Below, in pieces: positions 60,536 through 64,000 of a stretch of DNA of 64,000 bases. Origin of the DNA: Siphonodentalium dalli. Taxonomy: Eukaryota; Mollusca; Scaphopoda; Gadilida; Siphonodentaliidae. The notes below the pieces were generated by a model. The model searched no databases and was not told where the DNA came from. It saw only the letters and a program-made list of their open reading frames with translations. Numbering within the stretch: position 1 is the stretch's first letter; each line of letters opens with the position of its first letter. The DNA lies in contig CP136062.1 in assembly GCA_032622095.1 (NCBI GenBank), forward strand, positions 33,294,918 to 33,358,917. Direction: 5' to 3'. The position numbers and the translations under genes were made by a program.

Positions 60536-60850
60536 AATAAATACATGTATGCAAGCGATGTTTTCATGTTGAATAAGAATTAAGGCAATATCTTTAATTT
60601 AGTTTTGTATTCTTCTTATGCGTAAAAGCATTAGTCTCTTTTCCTCTATGTTTACATTTTGTTTTCTGATATCGCGGTTTTCCCACGTTTTTCAGTCAAT
60701 TTAAGTTGCCATGATGTAATTATGCATTCCTGTATAAAATCTGTTTTTGCCTGTGGCAATTCATGTATTTGTATATATGTTTACAATTTATTGTAAGTTT
60801 GTATCGAACTCTTCAAATATGGAGGATAATAAAGATATATATATATATAT
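60536..60850 (+). other. LINE-A 3' UTR and (AT)n tail
   Basis: No coding sequence. It ends GGAGGATAATAAAGATATAT and an AT run. The junction ATCTTGC shares two or three bases (ATC) with the original target sequence AATCTTGC at 51993-51999, so the tail end cannot be placed to the base. Confidence 0.75.
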
Positions 60851-61686
60851 CTTGCACCATAATGTCGACATGAACATATTGAATCACCGAGATGTTTCGA
60901 TATAAAAAGTACATAATAACGCTTGTCCGATAAAAGTATCAACTTAAAAGTTCGAATATTAGTGTTCACTAAATATATGCAAATTAGCAAACACCACAAC
61001 TGGTGTGTTTTGCGAATCCGTGGGGTATATAAGAACTATGATTTTAGTACGTCGTAATGATCTGAAATAGATGAGTTACTGCAGTGTGTGTTTGGAGATA
61101 TTCTTGCAATATAACATCAAGCGTGCGACAAAAACATTGTCTCCCGGCTCAGCGGGCAACAGTGTGATTTGTCGCCAGGCACGTGACAGGACATGGTCCA
61201 AGAGAAGGGTGGAAAATAGAGAGGAGGGTAACAACCCTCAATGTCTCCCTCGACAGCGGGCGACAACTGTATAATATGTACTGTCCCATGCTGAAGAACA
61301 GCAGAGGTGCGATGTTTCTGCATTTTATGACTTCCATAAGTCGTTCTATATGTATATGGCATACATTTATAACGTATATATTATTTAATAGGCACAGGTT
61401 TTCCAATCTATTTTTATTCCCTGAATCGGACAGGAATGTAACACGAGCGAGCATCTTTTTCCGGCTTCAAACAGCAACCGCGATTCAATCGCCGATCCAA
61501 CACAGTGGTCCTTTTTGTGTGTCTGCATGACATCATCGATTGCTACAGGGTGCAGGGACGTGCGATATGGGCGGGGTTTTGGTGCGTCTCGCCCCCAATT
61601 TTGGTCAATATGTTCAACAGTAACTGTTCATGCCGACACAACATGTGGATTGAAGTGCAAGCCTTGAAATAGCGTGTCTGTAATTT

Positions 61687-61835
61687 GCAGAATGAGGTCC
61701 CCAGAGGTTGAATTTAGTGATGCTACCCCGCATAGCGGGCTAGCATCACCAAATTATTCACCCTCTGGGGACCTCATTCTGCTTACACCTCAGCAGAATG
61801 AGGTCCCCAGAGGGAGAATTTGGTGATGCTAGCCC
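61687..61835. repeat. Hairpin plus third direct arm, right copy
   Basis: Identical by eye to 52832-52980. Confidence 0.92.
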
Positions 61836-63117
61836 CTCCCTTGAGATATATTCTGCTAAATTATATGTATATATGATATTCGTTCTATTGTGTGTGTTAT
61901 TCAATACAAAAATATATATATAATTACATGCATGTTCAAATTGATTTGACAGTTTGAATTTTCAACCAGTATTTAGTGTGAAATGTATTGATTTTAGATC
62001 AAAAGTCGCATATGTTATTAATTAGGTAACATTTTGTTCTGAAATTACTAAACAGAGGTACCATGCAGTTCAAAAATTCGAACCGGAGCGGGGTACACAT
62101 GGAACTTTCAGAAATTGCATATTTGGGTCTCTCTCAAAGAGGGAGGGTGCAGTTGGAACTTATAAGGTCGACGCCCCCCCCCCCACTCTGACGCCACATA
62201 ATGAAACCCCAGCGAAAAAAGAATAAAACTGCACACAAAACGCACATGTGATCGTATCATATCCGCCTAGAATGCATAAAATGTGATAAAGCCGAGTCGT
62301 ATGAAGTTCAAGAAGTGTTGATAATGTGATTACAGATTTTCGGTATAGACAAATTATGCTTCACAAGTCTCACGAGGTTGTAATAACAGGGACTTGATGT
62401 TTGTAGACGACACATTTCTACGACGCGTCGAGCGTACCTTCCATCTAATCGAGTTTAGTTACTGCGTTCGCCGCGCACCTCCGACAAAATTGAGTTTTAT
62501 CACCGAACTCTCTCCTATAATTTCAATTTCTGATGCGTATAGTACACTTTAACCGGTGAGATGCGGTAAACAGTAAGTGGGATGGTGTCCTAGCTATATA
62601 TGGCACAGTTGAGCCGATGAAAATTGTATAACGGGAGCACCATAAGGAACCTCTCATATTTAAGAGAATACACCGGCTTATTCAAGGTCAAGGTAAATAA
62701 ATATTGTTTGGCCAATGTGTTATCTTATATGCGAGGCCCCCATCGGGAAACTCGCATATATAAAGGAATGTATTGGGACATGGTTTTAGCAAATTTTCAG
62801 GAACCTCCAGTCATCAAGGTTTAATTAGCGGCGTAAAGGGACGCGGGGACACGGGATTTTGGTGTGTGGGGGGTGTCAACCCCAACTTTAGTAAAACTTT
62901 CAGCAGTTGGAAAAGTTTCCCACCAATATTAGGTTGAAATTGTTCTCATTGTTTTATTTTCCAACAAGAAATTAATTGGGATTTTGCTGTTTTCTGGTCA
63001 ATTTTGGGACTAAAATGGCCACTAGTGGGAAATGTTCCAACCATATGTAGGGATGTAAGGACGGCAACTTCCAACATTTGGGAAGCTTGACTATACCAGT
63101 TGAACAATACATCCAAT

Positions 63118-63516
63118 TTAACCCTTTACCCAACAGAACGGCCCTTTGCCAATGCATTCTCTTATATATGCGAGTCGACCATAGATCGCCTCGCATATAT
63201 AAGAGAATGCATTGGCTTAACACATTAAAAATTATAAAATTGTTAAAGAATGTAAGAAAAAATGGTAAAAAGTGTTAAAAAAAGATTTTTTTAGGCCAAT
63301 GCATTCTCTTATATATGCGAGGCGACCTATGGTCGACTCGCATATATAAGAGAATGCATTGGCACAGGGCATAACTGTAACTATCACAATGTGGCCAAGG
63401 AGCCGGTTCCAATGATATCCATATTTGTATGGTTCTATTGAGACAGACCGAAGATATTTTAGGCTGTTGAAGCTTTATTTGGCCGGTTTTGGCCGGTTTG
63501 TTGGGTAAAGGGTTAA
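63118..63516. mobile_element. piggyBac-like twin-palindrome MITE, right copy
   Basis: Same as 54302-54700, between TTAA at 63118-63121 and TTAA at 63513-63516. It is a product of the large duplication, not a separate insertion. Confidence 0.85.
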
Positions 63517-63607
63517 GGGACTGCAAATGAAATTTCGTAAAATTTGTAGTTTGGTCTGGCTCAAGTGTATGGGGCGGGGTGGTGGTGCAATTTTAACCAA
63601 TTATTTA

Positions 63608-63985
63608 TTAAAGACATATTATGGACTTGTTCGGGTGCGTTAAACCGTTAAGTTAGTACTCAGGCACTATCCCAATTGGAGGAATGTATAGTATTCTACT
63701 AACATCGCTGAAAATCTCAAACAAATCGACCGTACCACTCCACAGGGAACATCATCTGAACTACGCGCAATTGTAAATATTTACTTCTCGATTCGGGACG
63801 CAACAATCGGCGATAAAGTAACGAACACAATTTCGCCATAGAGTGTCACTGAATTGAATTAATATATAATAATGACGCTGTGTGTTGTCAATGTGGATTA
63901 ATATTTGTAAAAATAACTACTTTAAGCAAGATTATCCTCCATTTCTATTTGATAAAAATTACCGGAGAGTTTCTCGTCACTTTAA
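63608..63985 (+). mobile_element. R1 dispersed repeat, copy 4 (complete)
   Basis: Runs from TTAAAGACATATTATGG to GTCACTTTAA (378 bp), matching copy 1 end to end. It shows the uninterrupted sequence across the point at which LINE-A starts after copy 3. Confidence 0.88.
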
Positions 63986-64000
63986 TTACTCATTGCTGAG

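Larger units (their letters stand above)
54940..60850 (+). mobile_element. LINE-A: nearly full-length APE-type non-LTR retrotransposon
   Basis: A 5.9-kb element with a ~426-bp 5' UTR, ORF1 (55366-56985), ORF2 (57042-60535, two frameshifts), a ~315-bp 3' UTR with AATAAAG near 60828 and an (AT)n tail ending at 60850. The organisation (ORF1 with coiled coil, ORF2 with endonuclease, RT and CCHC tail) fits the CR1/Jockey-like group; clade needs a tree. Its ends coincide exactly with the inner ends of the 2.9-kb direct repeats. A fragment of the same family is at 44794-45035. Confidence 0.93.
60851..63755 (+). repeat. 2.9-kb direct repeat flanking LINE-A, right copy
   Basis: Direct copy of 51996-54939 (2905 versus 2944 bp), with a shorter poly-C tract (~62175) and without the 33-bp stretch (junction ~62993). 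Its right end runs without a break into the rest of R1 copy 4, so this copy is continuous with the original right flank. Confidence 0.95.

Noticed and set aside
60851-63755. Second copies of small frames (for example 61071-61274, 61183-61530) as a gene pair with 52216-52675
   Set aside because: They are duplicated because the whole 2.9-kb segment is; overlapping frames on both strands with no motif.

Overview
The window looks like nuclear DNA from an invertebrate, probably a marine, mollusc-like lophotrochozoan. Grounds: it is AT-rich with no dense gene content, several distinct APE-type non-LTR retrotransposon (LINE) lineages are present, LINE 3' ends carry short tandem tails, and there are many foldback or MITE-like elements and minisatellites. 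Taxonomy is an inference; nothing here is a taxonomic marker. I found no convincing host gene, rRNA, CRISPR array or functional tRNA. The only long open frames belong to retrotransposons.

Layout. 1-5.3 kb: a foldback element, a TTAA-ended dispersed repeat (called R1 here), two relatives of a '..GTCCGG..' retroposon family with internal 122-bp and 129-bp tandem units, and a ~76-bp tandem array. 5.3-10.2 kb: two arrays of a ~527-bp satellite in inverted orientation around a ~0.9-kb spacer; each 527-bp unit is a trimer of ~175-bp monomers. 11.6-15.3 kb: two elements with terminal inverted repeats, a GA-rich minisatellite and a LINE 3' remnant. 15.4-18.7 kb: a 5'-truncated, multiply frameshifted LINE (LINE-B). 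20-31 kb: minisatellites, a short LINE 3' end with an (ATT)n tail, a hAT-like MITE with an 8-bp target duplication, and relics of a palindrome-bearing MITE. 31-41 kb: a perfect 116-bp palindrome, a cluster of inverted repeat blocks with a ~140-bp SINE-like insertion, and several more foldbacks. 41-49 kb: tandem repeats, a LINE-B-type remnant on the minus strand, and a LINE RT fragment that runs into a ~41-bp minisatellite.

49-64 kb is the most striking part. A nearly full-length LINE (LINE-A, 54940-60850, intact ORF1, ORF2 broken by two frameshifts) sits exactly between two almost identical direct copies of a 2.9-kb segment (51996-54939 and 60851-63755). This is the arrangement of a target-site duplication, but about 2.9 kb long. 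The duplicated segment itself contains a piggyBac-like MITE (TTAA ends) carrying two 69-bp palindromes around an AT-rich repeat, and a foldback around 52.9 kb. A short unrecognised coding-like relic (51602-51965, minus strand) lies just outside the left copy.

Overall this is an intergenic or heterochromatin-like tract shaped by retrotransposition, hairpin-forming elements and tandem amplification.
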